Assembly (NCBI RefSeq): GCF_024679095.1
Contig: NC_066509.1
Location: 14,249,366 to 14,313,365 of the forward strand
Direction: 5' to 3'
From: Eriocheir sinensis
Taxonomy: Eukaryota > Arthropoda > Malacostraca > Decapoda > Varunidae
Length of the DNA: 64,000 bases
A program made the position numbers and the translations under genes. The notes beneath the pieces were generated by a model. The model was not told where the DNA came from, made no database searches, and saw only the letters and a program-made list of their open reading frames with translations. Shown here piece after piece: positions 37,480-51,824 of this stretch. Numbering within the stretch: the first letter of the stretch is position 1; the number at the start of each line of letters is the position of its first letter.

Positions 37480-37880
37480 ACTTTCCTCCTCCTCCTCTTC
37501 TTCTCCACCTCCTCCTTCTCTTCCTACTTTTCCGCCCTCGCCTTCTCAAATCCTGGCTACGTTTTCTTTTCCTTCCCTTTTTATATAGTAATTTCCTTCC
37601 CTTTCTTCCGTTCCACCTTCTTCTTGCTCCTCGTCTTCTTCTTTTGCTTATTCTTTTTTTTCTTATTTTTCTTCTTCTTTTTCATCCTTTTCTCCTTCTT
37701 CTTCATCTTTTTCTCCTTCTTTTTCATCTTTTTCATCTTTTTCTTCTTTTTCTTCTTCTTCTTCTTCTTCTTCTTCTTCGTCTTCTTCCTCTTCCTCTTC
37801 CTTGTCCTCCTCCTCTTCCTTCTCTTTCTTCACTCTTTACTGTTCATCCTCCCTTCTTCCTCTCCTCTCGTTCCTATTTC
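37480..37880. repeat. TTC/CTC pyrimidine tract
   Basis: About 400 bp of imperfect TTC and CTC triplets. Phe/Ser-rich frames are artefacts. Confidence 0.9.
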
Positions 37881-37924
37881 CACAATACTCTCTTTTTCTG
37901 ACTCGCGACTCTTCAACAAGGACA

Positions 37925-38200
37925 CGCAATGATATAACGGGACCACGAGTGACCAGTCCTACACCCGCCAGCTTCCTCTGAATGAGCTTTTCACAAACTC
38001 GCCTTCCCATACTTAAATCTATCCAATCTCCATTCAAAACTTTCAATCGTGTTTGTATGAAGTACATTATTATCTCCTCAGTTTGTTCCACTCATCCACT
38101 ACCCTATTCCTGAACAAGTTTTTACCCATCTTCTTCCTGAACCTGAATTTATCTAGTTTATACTCGTTGCTGCGCGTTTTTACATCGGAATTGAGCTTTT
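37925..38200 (-). mobile_element. CR1-like LINE 3' UTR fragment
   Basis: Similar in order to LINE B1 4560-4730: TCTATCCAATCTCCATTCAA / TGTTCCACTCATCCACTACC / CTGAACCTGAATTTATCTAG. It belongs to a related but different subfamily. Confidence 0.65.
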
Positions 38201-38479
38201 TTTTGGCCTCTCGTCCTTTTTTCCTTTAGCTGGAGCAGCGTTAAGGTTTTTTTTTTGGGTTCTTGTTGTTGATTTCGTTTTTTGCCCTTAAAAATAAAAA
38301 GTTGATCTTCACGCAATCACGAACTTACAATGCGCAGGTGCCACATCTACGTTCACGAGTGGACAGATGGAATGAAACAGACTACAGACCATGTCCTTAC
38401 ATCTGAAAACAACCAAATTATCAGTGTTGCTATTTGCCCAATGCCCCCGTTGCCTCACTTGCTGTAAAAAAAAAAAAAA

Positions 38480-38880
38480 TAAATAAAGTAAAAATAAGTA
38501 AGTGCTATATTGATATCGCCTTTATCAATACCCTTCAGCTATAGCATTTAAACATTTGAACTACTTATGAAACACAGGAAAAAAATTATCTGGACCTGGA
38601 TATTTGTTGTTTTTTGCTTATCCATTTTTTTATATAACTGCCTCAACTAAACTCATATGGCATAAATTCTCGTCCCACGACTCACCAATGAATACCTGAT
38701 CGGCTTCCGGTAATGACGTCTTCTCTTGAGTATGTTTAGAGAAGAAGTACTCGCTTACAGTTATGCGAGTGTCTTTGTTACTGAGTGGTTCTTTATGGCT
38801 TTTAATGGCCCGATTCTATATTATCTGGCTTGTTTTCTATAACTAAGAAATAAATATTAGGATCCTCTTTCCGAGCATAC
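38480..38880 (-). pseudogene. Decayed CR1-like RT N-terminal fragment
   Basis: On the minus strand, YPGPDNFFPVFHK is legible near 38615-38570, matching SPGPDEIFPHVLRECK of LINE B1. Further upstream (about 38740-38700) KRVLLL-TYSREDVITGSRS corresponds to the LNDYFLSVFTQEN region. Stops and frameshifts are frequent. With 37925-38200 it may be one copy that lost its middle: about 280 bp of unrelated T-rich and mixed sequence separates them. No catalytic motif remains. Confidence 0.6.
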
Positions 38881-39360
38881 TCTCTTCAACCTACTCTTCC
38901 TCCTGAGCCTTCTCCCAACATTTCCTCTCCCTAATTCTCCTGAGGCTTCCCTTTCTTCCCTTCCTCCTACTCCCCCTCCTTCCTCCATGCCGCGTCCTTC
39001 CTTTCAGCCAAAATTCAATTCTTGCTTCAAACCCAAACCTTCCTACGCTTCCTGCTTCCTACCCCCATCCCTTTCCCTCAGGTCCTCCCTCCATTTTCCA
39101 CCCACCTCCTGTGTTCATCCTTCTTTACGTCCCTACAGCTTTGCCCCTGTCACCCTTCCATCTCTCCCTCCCACCTCTATTCTTTTCCCCTTCACCACCC
39201 TCCAGTCATCCCTCTTTCCCGTAGCTCTTTCTGTCACACACATTTCTCTTATACCACCCACCTGCCCCTCACCTTGTGTTTTCCTTCCTTTCCTTTAACG
39301 TTTCTCTTGCCTTTCACCTTCCCTTCATCTTCATTCCTTACCACCCTCCTCCATTTTTAG
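38881..39360. repeat. C/T-rich low-complexity tract
   Basis: Pyrimidine-biased plus strand without a simple unit. The 103- and 112-codon frames are Ser/Pro-rich by composition. Confidence 0.6.
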
Positions 39361-39959
39361 GCTTAACGCCTGCACAGCGCTTCCCCGCTCCTTTTTGGGG
39401 GCGAGTGGGCTGGGCAGACTTTTCCTCGCTTAGGGCCGCCACTTCGTCTCCCTCCAGGCGGGCACATAAGCCACGCCTTGGTTGCGCTGAGCCTTGCGCC
39501 TCGCTCCTTTCAGGTTTTAGTGGCCGGAGGCGGCTACTCCGGCGGTGATGACGGTGGGTGAAGAGTCAAAGTTGTCTATAGAATTTAAACCCATCACATG
39601 AATACTGCTGTCATTTGTCACGTTAGTGGGGCGGTGGCAACGCTGACGATGTCAGTCAGCGGGTCTACTCCCGTCGGGGGCGACGATATATACAGCGTTG
39701 GGTGTGATGAAAGGGAAAGGGAGATGGGAGGACGGGGGGGGAGGATAGGAGGGAATGGAGTGGGAAGGGATTGGGTAATTTTGCATGGGCGTAAGTGGTG
39801 ACAGCGACCTTTTACCTGCTTGTTAAGGTGACCCATTCCCGCGGGACACAATAACACGGTGAGTCATGTGTTTCCCGCGTTTCGTTAATTCCATGTCAGT
39901 GTAACGCTGGTGTGCGAACGTGTCGCATTATCTTTTTAGATTTCAGTTAATACTTTTTC
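39361..39959. other. GC-richer spacer, no gene seen
   Basis: Locally higher G+C than the neighbours. Small frames at 39276-39548 and 39598-39801 have no recognised domain. Confidence 0.4.
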
Positions 39960-40008
39960 TGCGAGTGTGAGATCGGAGGTCTGAGGGAGGGGGGGCACGT
40001 TGTTATGG

Positions 40009-40049
<41 letters not shown>

Positions 40050-40770
40050 GCTGATGTTGGTGGTGGTGGCGGTGGTGGTGGTGGTGAAATGAGGAGGTGT
40101 TGGCGGTGGTGATAAAATGAGGGAGGATACTGATCCAGCAATTAGGAAGGGAAGTGATGATATGGTGGATGGTCTTGGTGGGGGGGGGGGGGGGGGATGA
40201 TGATCTTGGTGGAGGTTGTGGTGGTGGTAGTAGGGGGTGGAGGGGAAATGGGGGAAGGGGTTGGAGGTTATAGCGATTAGGGTACGATGGAGATGAGGCG
40301 GGGGTGGGGGTGATGGTGGAGTGGGAGCAGGGGGCAGGGTGTCATGGGGGGGTGGCGTGGGGGGGGGGGGGCGTGGAACGTGTTGTTGTACAGGAAACGG
40401 TCGCGTACAGTCAGACCGTGTCGAAGCAGCCCCGAGAGACCCCTTCCAGTGTGTGTGTGTGTGTGTGTGTGTGTGCTTGGGAGGGGGGAAGATGGACGAG
40501 GGTGCTCTGTATTGGGGCCTCAAGGGAAGGAAGCAAATGGAGGTGGCACTGCTAGGAGGTGGGTGGTGGGTGGCAGTGATGGGTGGGTGGTGGGTAGCAG
40601 CGGTGAGTGGATGGGTGTTCGGTGGTGGATGGTGGGTGATAGTGGCTAGTGGGTGATGAGTGGGTGGTTCGGTTGGATGGGTGGTGGATGGGTGTTCGGC
40701 GGTTTAGATGGGTGATTTGGTAGTGGGTAGGAAGTGTTGGGTGGTAAGGGTGGGTGAATGGTGTGTAGCA
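39960..40770. repeat. G-rich plus strand: TTG, GGT, poly-G and GTGGGTGG
   Basis: (TTG)n at about 40008-40050, GGT runs, a 17-base G run at 40180-40196, another near 40360-40371, a (GT)n at about 40450-40476, and GTGGGTGGTGGGT-type repeats to 40750. Many closely spaced GGG runs could form G-quadruplexes. Confidence 0.85.
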
Positions 40771-40929
40771 GTCTCTCTCTCTCTCCTTCGTTCGTTTCCG
40801 TTGAGGGTCGGGGAGACAGCCATTAATAAAACAGATTTGTGTGTTAACTGTTCTGCGTGTCTCTCTCCCTTTCCAAAACTCGCATCGTTCGTATGTCTCC
40901 CTTCCTCCTTGCCCAAGCCTAAAAAATAA

Positions 40930-41440
40930 TCCCCCGTCTAGTTCTTAGGGCCGCTTTCACAGTCACTTTGTTTGCTTTGATCGTTACCAATGGCGGCGAT
41001 CGACGCTTTAGTTTTCCACGTGAAACTGGCCTATGGGGTAGTGGCAGCTGCAGAGAAAGCGAGAGGTGTTGAGAGTGTGTGGCAAGGTGCGGGGCTAGGC
41101 TAACCCCGCAGCCGCCACTACCCCATCGGCCAGTTTTACGTGGAAATACAATAGCGGCGATAACAGCCACTGGTAACGATCAAAACAAACAAAACAACTG
41201 TGAAAGCGGCCCCTAATTTGGTATATCCCTCCTATTTCATTTCTTTCTTGTCTAAGTTTTGTCCAAATAGAGAATCCGCTGTCTAGTTCCCTTAGTCATG
41301 TCGATGGAGTAGGACTAATTTTGGTATATCTCTCTTATTTCATTTTTTCCTTGCCGAAGAGGTCAGAGAAGTGAGTTTCTTGTCCAGTTAATTTGGTATT
41401 TAACTCTTGTTTAACTTCATTCTTATATACGCCTTATCCG
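40930..41440. repeat. Decayed ~110-bp tandem repeat hosting the MITE
   Basis: GTCTAGTTCTTA-[MITE]-TAATTTGGTATATCCCTCC is followed by CTGTCTAGTTCCCTTAGTC...CTAATTTTGGTATATCTCTC and CTTGTCCAGTTAATTTGGTAT. These are about three diverged units; the MITE splits the first. Confidence 0.65.
40948..41213. mobile_element. 266-bp foldback MITE with ~110-bp TIRs
   Basis: The two halves are imperfect inverted copies. The left arm starts GGGCCGCTTTCACAGT; the complement of the right arm starts GGGGCCGCTTTCACAGT. Both continue through TTTGATCGTTACCA and CTGGCC.ATGGGGTAGTGGC. It is flanked by TA on both sides (40946-40947 and 41214-41215). No coding capacity. The superfamily is undecided (Tc1/mariner-like TA target, or PIF/Harbinger-like with the target read as TTA/TAA). 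Confidence 0.85.
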
Positions 41441-41454
41441 AAAAAAGGATCCCC

Positions 41455-41482
41455 TGGCACGATTCCGGGCAGAGATGTAAGG
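41455..41482 (-). mobile_element. 28-bp shard of LINE A linker
   Basis: GGCACGATTCCGGGCAGAGATG matches 9534-9556 of LINE A1 with one change. Chance is unlikely but the piece is very short. Confidence 0.5.
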
Positions 41483-42418
<936 letters not shown>

Positions 42419-43084
42419 CTTGTGTTTGAGTAGAGATGACTGCCAGGAAAAAAAATATTGCGGTCGGTTAATAATTATTACGTTAATATTTCCTCGAAAT
42501 GAACAGAGTGAATAGGGAATAAACGGAACAAAGCCACATGGCTGAAGAACGAATGCAAGTTGAACAAAGGCCGCGGCGGGGATGGGGGAAGGCAGCCAAT
42601 GAGGCCGCAGCGCGGGGGACGGCAAACAAGGCTCACGGAAAAGTGTGTCGACCCTTCCAATGAAACCCCGAGGCCGCGTTTGTCCGTCCTGGAGCTCTTC
42701 TCCCATTGACGAAAAAGAGAAGAAAAAAGCCAGCGTCAAGTTATTCACTGACGAGCTTTTCTTCAAACCAGACTCTGGGGCCTCACTTGTTCCTCATCCC
42801 TGCGCCCGCGTCCCTCAAGACTACAAGTTCCTCGAACGATATCGATTAGCATAATTATTCCTCAAATATGATTTACTTCGTTCAGCCAACCTTGCTGATT
42901 GGAGTGAAGGGCTGCGGAGGGATGCTGCTACTAGTTTGCCTCCCCCAGGCATTTCCTGTCCTTTACAGCTCTTCTCAGACCTTCCCCTTCCATTCTAGCC
43001 CCTCCCACCCTATCATTTCAGAATTTAGAGGCTTTTCCCCTTCCCTTATAGCCTTCCCAGCCCTTGTCCGTCCTTTCTAGCTCA
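42419..43084. other. Spacer, no gene seen
   Basis: Overlapping small frames on both strands (42410-42854) have no recognised domain. Confidence 0.4.
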
Positions 43085-43087
43085 TGA

Positions 43088-43215
43088 GGAGGCGGTGGCG
43101 AGTGGTCAACATGAGGGCGTTGTGATCCGAGAACCAGCCGAAAGACAATGATAGTTTTCACTCCTCGCCGAGTGGCGGAAGATTACCCACATATTGTCCA
43201 GATCTTCAATGAACC
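43088..43215 (+). mobile_element. Possible diverged SINE S2 copy
   Basis: GAGGCGGTGGCGAGTGGTCAAC resembles the head of the SINE at 53566-53848, and GTTTTCACTCCTCGCCGAGT then GGCGGAAGATTACCCACATA resembles its body. Beyond 43215 the match fades. Confidence 0.45.
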
Positions 43216-43664
43216 GTGACTCAAGCGACTTCGGTCAAGAAGAGCACAGGGGGTCAGCATGGACCAAGCAAATCATATATCGCGGCAGCTGCTTAAAATA
43301 AAATTTGGCTGGGACCGTCCAACAGACCCTTTTATGAGAGCCTACTGTCGCTATGGGCAGCACACAAATAATGCCAGCCATTCCTTGCTCTTCCTTGTCG
43401 TTCCTCTCCCTTTTCGGCCCCTGCCTGCTTTTTCCCGCCTTTCTCCTTCCTTTCCCAGCTCTTCTCCACAGCGAGTGCCACCAGGAGGGGAGGACGCAGC
43501 AGGCGGGGGCCTCGGCCAGGAAACAAACTGGATTTCCTCGTTTCAGATGACTTCCTGCCGCGGGAGGCCTCCTGTTAATGCGTCTTTTAAGCCTTTCTGT
43601 TTATCTCTGTTTTCACTACTCTGTATTTACTTCCTTTATTCTTTTGTGTCCTTCATGTCCTGGA

Positions 43665-43728
43665 CAATACTATTATTCTATTTATATTATTCATATTATT
43701 TATATCCTAACGTCACAGGGCACTGGAA

Positions 43729-43778
<50 letters not shown>

Positions 43779-43836
43779 TGTGTGTGTGTGTGTACTATTA
43801 TACTATTTATATTCTAACGTCACAAGGCACTGGAAT

Positions 43837-43894
<58 letters not shown>

Positions 43895-43945
43895 GTGTGT
43901 GTGTACTATTATACTATTTATGTTCTAACGTCACAGGGTACGAGG
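43665..43945. repeat. Tandem repeat with internal (GT)n, ~2.5 units
   Basis: TACTATTATACTATTTATAT, then TCTAACGTCACARGGCACTGGAATG, then GT repeats occur in succession (GT at about 43733-43790 and 43840-43900). Most of the 275-codon plus frame lies here or in composition-biased sequence. Confidence 0.88.
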
Positions 43946-44768
<823 letters not shown>

Positions 44769-44808
44769 AGGTTCCTAGGTTGGCGGGAGAGAATTCAGAT
44801 GTTGAAGA

Positions 44809-47592
44809 AGGGACTGGTGCATTGTGGGAGATATTGGTGCATTGTTGGGAGGACTGGTGCATTGTGTGAGGGATTGGTGCATTGTTGGGAGGACTGGTGC
44901 ATTGTGGGAGATATTGGTGCATTGTTGGGAGGACTGGTGCATTGTGGGAGAGATTGGTGCATTGTTGGGAGGACTGGTGCATTGTTGGGAGGACTGGTGC
45001 ATTGTGGGAGAGATTGGTGCATTGTTGGGAGGACTGGTGCATTGTGTGAGGGACTGGTGCATTGTTGGGAGGACTGGTGCATTGTGTGAGGGATTGGTGC
45101 ATTGTTGGGAGGACTGGTGCATTGTGTGAGGGATTGGTGCATTGTTGGGAGGACTGGTGCATTGTGTGAGGGATTGGTGCATTGTTGGGAGGACTGGTGC
45201 ATTGTTGGGAGGACTGGTGCATTGTTGGGAGGACTGGTGCATTGTTGGGAGGACTGGTGCATTGTTGGGAGGACTGGTGCATTGTTGGGAGGAATGGTGC
45301 ATTGTGAGAGGATTGGTGCATTGTTGGGAGGACTGGTGCATTGTGTGAGGATTGGTGCATTGTTGGTGGGACTGGTGCATTGTTGGGAGGACTGGTGCAT
45401 TGTTGGGAGGACTGGTGCATTGTTGGGAGGACTGGTGCATTGTTGGGAGGACTGGTGCATTGTTGGGAGGACTGGTGCATTGTGTGAGGGATTGGTGCAT
45501 TGTTGGGAGGACTGGTGCATTGTGTGAGGGACTGGTGCATTGTTGGGAGGACTGGTGCATTGTTGGGAGGACTGGTGCATTGTGTGAGGGATTGGTGCAT
45601 TGTTGGGAGGACTGGTGCATTGTGTGAGGGATTGGTGCATTGTTGGGAGGACTGGTGCATTGTGTGAGGGATTGGTGCATTGTTGGGAGGACTGGTGCAT
45701 TGTGTGAGGGACTGGTGCATTGTGTGAGGGACTGGTGCATTGTTGGGAGGACTGGTGCATTGTTGGGAGGACTGGTGCATTGTGTGAGGGACTGGTGCAT
45801 TGTGTGAGGGACTGGTGCATTGTGTGAGGGACTGGTGCATTGTTGGGAGGACTGGTGCATTGTGTGAGGGACTGGTGCATTGTGTGAGGGACTGGTGCAT
45901 TGTGTGAGGGACTGGTGCATTGTGTGAGGGACTGGTGCATTGTGTGAGGGACTGGTGCATTGTGTGAGGGACTGGTGCATTGTGTGAGGGACTGGTGCAT
46001 TGTTGGGAGGACTGGTGCATTGTGTGAGGGACTGGTGCATTGTTGGGAGGACTGGTGCATTGTGTGAGGGACTGGTGCATTGTGTGAGGGACTGGTGCAT
46101 TGTTGGGAGGACTGGTGCATTGTGTGAGGGACTGGTGCATTGTTGGGAGGACTGGTGCATTGTGTGAGGGACTGGTGCATTGTGGGAGGGGCTGGTGCAT
46201 TGTGTGAGGGACTGGTGCATTGTGTGAGTGACTGGTGCATTGTTGGGAGGACTGGTGCATTGTGTGAGGGACTGGTGCATTGTGTGAGTGACTGGTGCAT
46301 TGTGTGAGGGGCTGGTGCATTGTGGGAGGGGCTGGTGCATTGTGTGAGGGACTGGTGCATTGTGTGAGGGACTGGTGCATTGTGTGAGGGATTGGTGCAT
46401 TGTGTGAGGGATTGGTGCATTGTTGGGAGGACTGGTGCATTGTGTGAGGGACTGGTGCATTGTGTGAGGGATTGGTGCATTGTTGGGAGGACTGGTGCAT
46501 TGTGTGAGGGACTGGTGCATTGTTGGGAGGACTGGTGCATTGTGTGAGGGATTGGTGCATTGTGTGAGGGATTGGTGCATTGTTGGGAGGACTGGTGCAT
46601 TGTGTGAGGGATTGGTGCATTGTGTGAGGGATTGGTGCATTGTTGGGAGGACTGGTGCATTGTGTGAGGGACTGGTGCATTGTTGGGCGGACTGGTGCAT
46701 TGTGTGAGGGACTGGTGCATTGTGTGAGGGACTGGTGCATTGTTGGGAGGACTGGTGCATTGTGTGAGGGATTGGTGCATTGTGTGAGGGACTGGTGCAT
46801 TGTTGGGAGGACTGGTGCATTGTGTGAGGGACTGGTGCATTGTGTGAGGGACTGGTGCATTGTGTGAGGGACTGGTGCATTGTGTGAGGGACTGGTGCAT
46901 TGTTGGGAGGACTGGTGCATTGTGTGAGGGATTGGTGCATTGTTGGGAGGACTGGTGCATTGTGTGAGGGATTGGTGCATTGTTGGGAGGACTGGTGCAT
47001 TGTGTGAGGGATTGGTGCATTGTGTGAGGGATTGGTGCATTGTGAGGGATTGGTGCCTTGTTGGGAGGACGGGTGCATTGTGTGAGGGACTGGTGCATTG
47101 TGTGAGGGATTGGTGCATTGTTGGGAGGACTGGTGCATTGTGTGAGGGACTGGTGCATTGTTGGGAGGACTGGTGCATTGTAGGAGGGGCTGGTGCATTG
47201 TGGGAGAGATTGGTGCATTGTTGGGAGGACTGGTGCATTGTGGGAGAGATTGGTGCATTGTTGGGAGGACTGGTGCATTGTGTGAGGGACTGGTGCATTG
47301 TGTGAGGGACTGGTGCATTGCATTGTGTGAGGACTGGTGCATTGTGTGAGGGACTGGTGCATTGTGTGAGGGACTGGTGCATTGTGTGAGGGACTGGTGC
47401 ATTGTGTGAGGGACTGGTGCATTGTGTGCGGGACTGGTGCATTGTGGGAGGGACTGGTGCATTGTGTGAGGGACTGGTGCATTGTGTGAGGGACTGGTGC
47501 ATTGTGTGAGGGACTGGTGCATTGTGTGAGGGACTGGTGCATTGTGTGAGGGACTGGTGCATTGTGTGAGGAACGGGTGCATTGTGAGTCAA
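44809..47592. repeat. 20-bp minisatellite, about 139 units
   Basis: The unit is GGACTGGTGCATTGTGTGAG or GGACTGGTGCATTGTTGGGA, with minor GGATTGG and GAGATTGG variants. The TTGGGA type dominates the low-coordinate part and the TGTGAG type the high-coordinate part. The 20-bp register holds without slips from about 45361 to 47040; rare one- or two-base indels occur at about 45300-45350, 47041 and 47320. No unit has a stop in any minus frame, so three minus frames stay open for about 930-1,200 codons as a 20-residue periodic peptide (CTSPSHNAPVPHTMHQSLTQ). No start, signal or flanking exon supports translation. Confidence 0.97.
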
Positions 47593-47742
47593 ACTGGTGC
47601 GTTGTGGGTGACTTTTCTCCTGCTCTGGGCTGAGTTATGACGTAAAACAGTGTTGATGACGTCACTAACCAGCTTTGGCTCCCCCAGGCACCGTAATATT
47701 GCACTGGACAAGAGGCAGAAAGGGCAGAAGAGGGGGGGGGGG

Positions 47743-48928
<1,186 letters not shown>

Positions 48929-49000
<72 letters not shown>
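48929..49000. repeat. (CA)n microsatellite
   Basis: About 72 bp of CA. Confidence 0.97.
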
Positions 49001-49004
<4 letters not shown>

Positions 49005-49044
49005 GTACACGGACATATCTCCGTTGTTTTGCAGTTGTTGCACA

Positions 49045-49672
<628 letters not shown>

Positions 49673-50029
49673 AACAGTAATACCAACAACAAAATGGAAA
49701 AAAAACTATGAGTTGAGGAAGGAAAAGAAGAAAATTGCATTATTATTTATAATAGTGCGTCATAATAACAATAATGAAAGAGACACCCACGCGAGGGAGC
49801 ACGTCAGTACACGCCAGGCAGACAGACAGACAGACTATCCTTGACATGCAGAGCAACGCGCGGCAGACAGCGCCAAGCAGTGCAAGGTGACCCAATTTTC
49901 CTCAGCCAAGCTCTGCCTCACACCTTAATGCCTCCGTGTGTTCATGTGTTTGTTACCTCTTTGCTTATTCCTGTATAAAGATTTGTCCGTTAAATTCAAA
50001 TAACTCCTGAACCAGTCACGGTGTTATTT

Positions 50030-50197
50030 TTTTTACGGCTCAAGGGCAACAAAACGAGTGAAAAAAAAGCCTGCTACTCGCCGCTCCCACAAAAGATATC
50101 AATAAAGAATAGCCAAAAGAGAGGTCAATTTCGGGTGTAGAGATGTCTTGATACACTCTTCTTGAAAGAGATCAAGTCATAGGCAGGAGGAAATAGG
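50030..50197 (-). mobile_element. LINE A 3'-end fragment
   Basis: Plus strand GGCTCAAGGGCAACAAAACG, then AGCCTGCTACTCGCCGCTCC, AGAGAGGTCAATTTCGGGTG, TCTTGAAAGAGATCAAGTCA and TAGGCAGGAGGAAATA match LINE A1 7630-7795. It covers the 3' UTR and the last codons only. Confidence 0.85.
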
Positions 50198-51430
50198 TAA
50201 AGTTGGGAGCATACGCTAAACCTGCGCGTGGCTGCGGTGCTCGTCTCCGTCCCGTTGGTCGTTGGAGCCTGCGGTGGGAAAGAACCATAGCTGGGCACGA
50301 TAACAGAAAACCTTATTCCCGATAACCGATAACTGATAATGAAAAACCTTAACGGCGATAACCGATATTCGTTAACTAGAGACATAAATATAGGCGATAA
50401 CCGATAACCGATACCCGATATAAATCCACAATTCCGATACTAGCTAGCGATAAGTCCGATAGGCGAAAACGATACTATATTGATATTTCAGATAGAACAA
50501 CATTGTTGAATTCAAATTTTCATTATCTGTATTTTAGGAAACTTACAAAACCTTAAAACCACACGTTGACACGTACATATGGACGTTAATTCTAGAAATG
50601 CCTGAACCGGTGTTGTGTTATTTGGAGTCCCCACCGTCAAAAATTGTTTGCAAACACTGGTCTCTCGGAATGCCATGCTCAGACCAGACCAAAAGCTAAG
50701 ACCTGTACAGTCTTTTTAAGCCATAAGAGTTGCTGGAAGGCTGAATCAGACATATAGTACAACTACCCATCCTCGCGCTGTCAGGACGACACTCTGTACG
50801 AGTTGTATTTATATGTACAGAGTGTACGTCGTTCTAGAAACAGCGATGATGGTGGTACTGTATGTTTGATTCAGCTTTCCAGCAACTCTTAATGTTAAAA
50901 AGCATTGTGAGACTGTACAGGTCTATAATGGTCTGAGCATGCGCAGTTCACGAGAGACCAGTGTTTGTACAAAAAGCGCCAGCTTTTGACGATGGGACAC
51001 CAAATAACAACTGACATGCTCACAAACGAATATGGAATATCAAATTTGAGGCAGTGAATAATCATTTTTGGGGCAAAGTTAAATGATTTTTCTCTATGAT
51101 ATATTGATTTTTGAGTAGCATAAAAAAAATAACCTAGTGTTTTAATGTTCATGACCTAAGTATGAAATCTCATCACCGATGATATTTCATACCCCGAAGT
51201 TTTTTCATACAACACCGGGCCACGCATGCGCAGTAGGGAGACAACATTTTTTTCCTGAGAGGCGGAAAAAAAGTAGCGATTATCGCTAGTTTGGTTACAA
51301 AAGTAACGAAGATACCGATATATATTTAAATAAGTAGCGGATGGTCGATAATCCGATTTTGTTATCAGCGATAAAGTATCGCGATAACTTATCGCGATAA
51401 CGCCCAGCTATGGAAAGAACCCATTAGCAC
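50198..51430. repeat. Repeat X, copy split by hAT-like element
   Basis: GTAAAGTTGGGAGCATACGC...GTCTCCGTCCCGTTGG...GCCTGCGGTGGGAAAGAAC before the insertion and GAAAGAACCCATTAGCACG after it. Confidence 0.7.
50286..51412. mobile_element. 1,127-bp non-autonomous hAT-like element
   Basis: Perfect 11-bp TIRs CATAGCTGGGC at both ends and an exact 8-bp target duplication GAAAGAAC (50278-50285 and 51413-51420), as expected for hAT. Subterminal CGATAACCGATA-type repeats lie inside the left end and CGATAA repeats inside the right. There is no transposase frame. The middle (50612-51010) is itself a foldback with ~190-bp arms. Confidence 0.88.
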
Positions 51431-51434
51431 GACA

Positions 51435-51605
51435 CAGAGCCAGTGCACAAGACTTTCTACTCAAGCTCATCTCTGTTCCGCCCAATTTTCTAACGTGAGA
51501 GTGAATCTGTATCTTCAGTCTTTCATTTCTCTCACTGGTTAACTCTGGAACAGCCTGCCTCCCGATATAATACAGCTTCATCCTACGTCTTGACCTCTCT
51601 CATAA
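51435..51605 (+). pseudogene. Diverged LINE A RT C-terminal fragment
   Basis: ACAAGACTTTCTACTCAAGC, TCATCTCT, TTTCATTTCTCTCACTGGTT and AACTCTGGAACAGCCTGCCT match the LINE A C-terminal coding segment (for example 54636-54760), with stops and indels. It lies opposite in orientation to the LINE A tail at 50030-50197. No RT motif is included. Confidence 0.7.
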
Positions 51606-51824
51606 AGCAAATCTGATCATATTCATTTTCGTCGCCTTCCTCTGTCTCCTTTTATACGTAGCGGCGTGTTGGCGTGTCTCTTGTACCGACAAAAAATGTT
51701 CATTTGAATGGAGCTGATTGAATAAACAGACACGAATAAAGAGATAGGCAGACGAGCTGGAAGACAGAGTAAAAAATGACAGGGACAGACAGGGAAGACC
51801 AAGACATTAAATAAGAAGGGCTAA

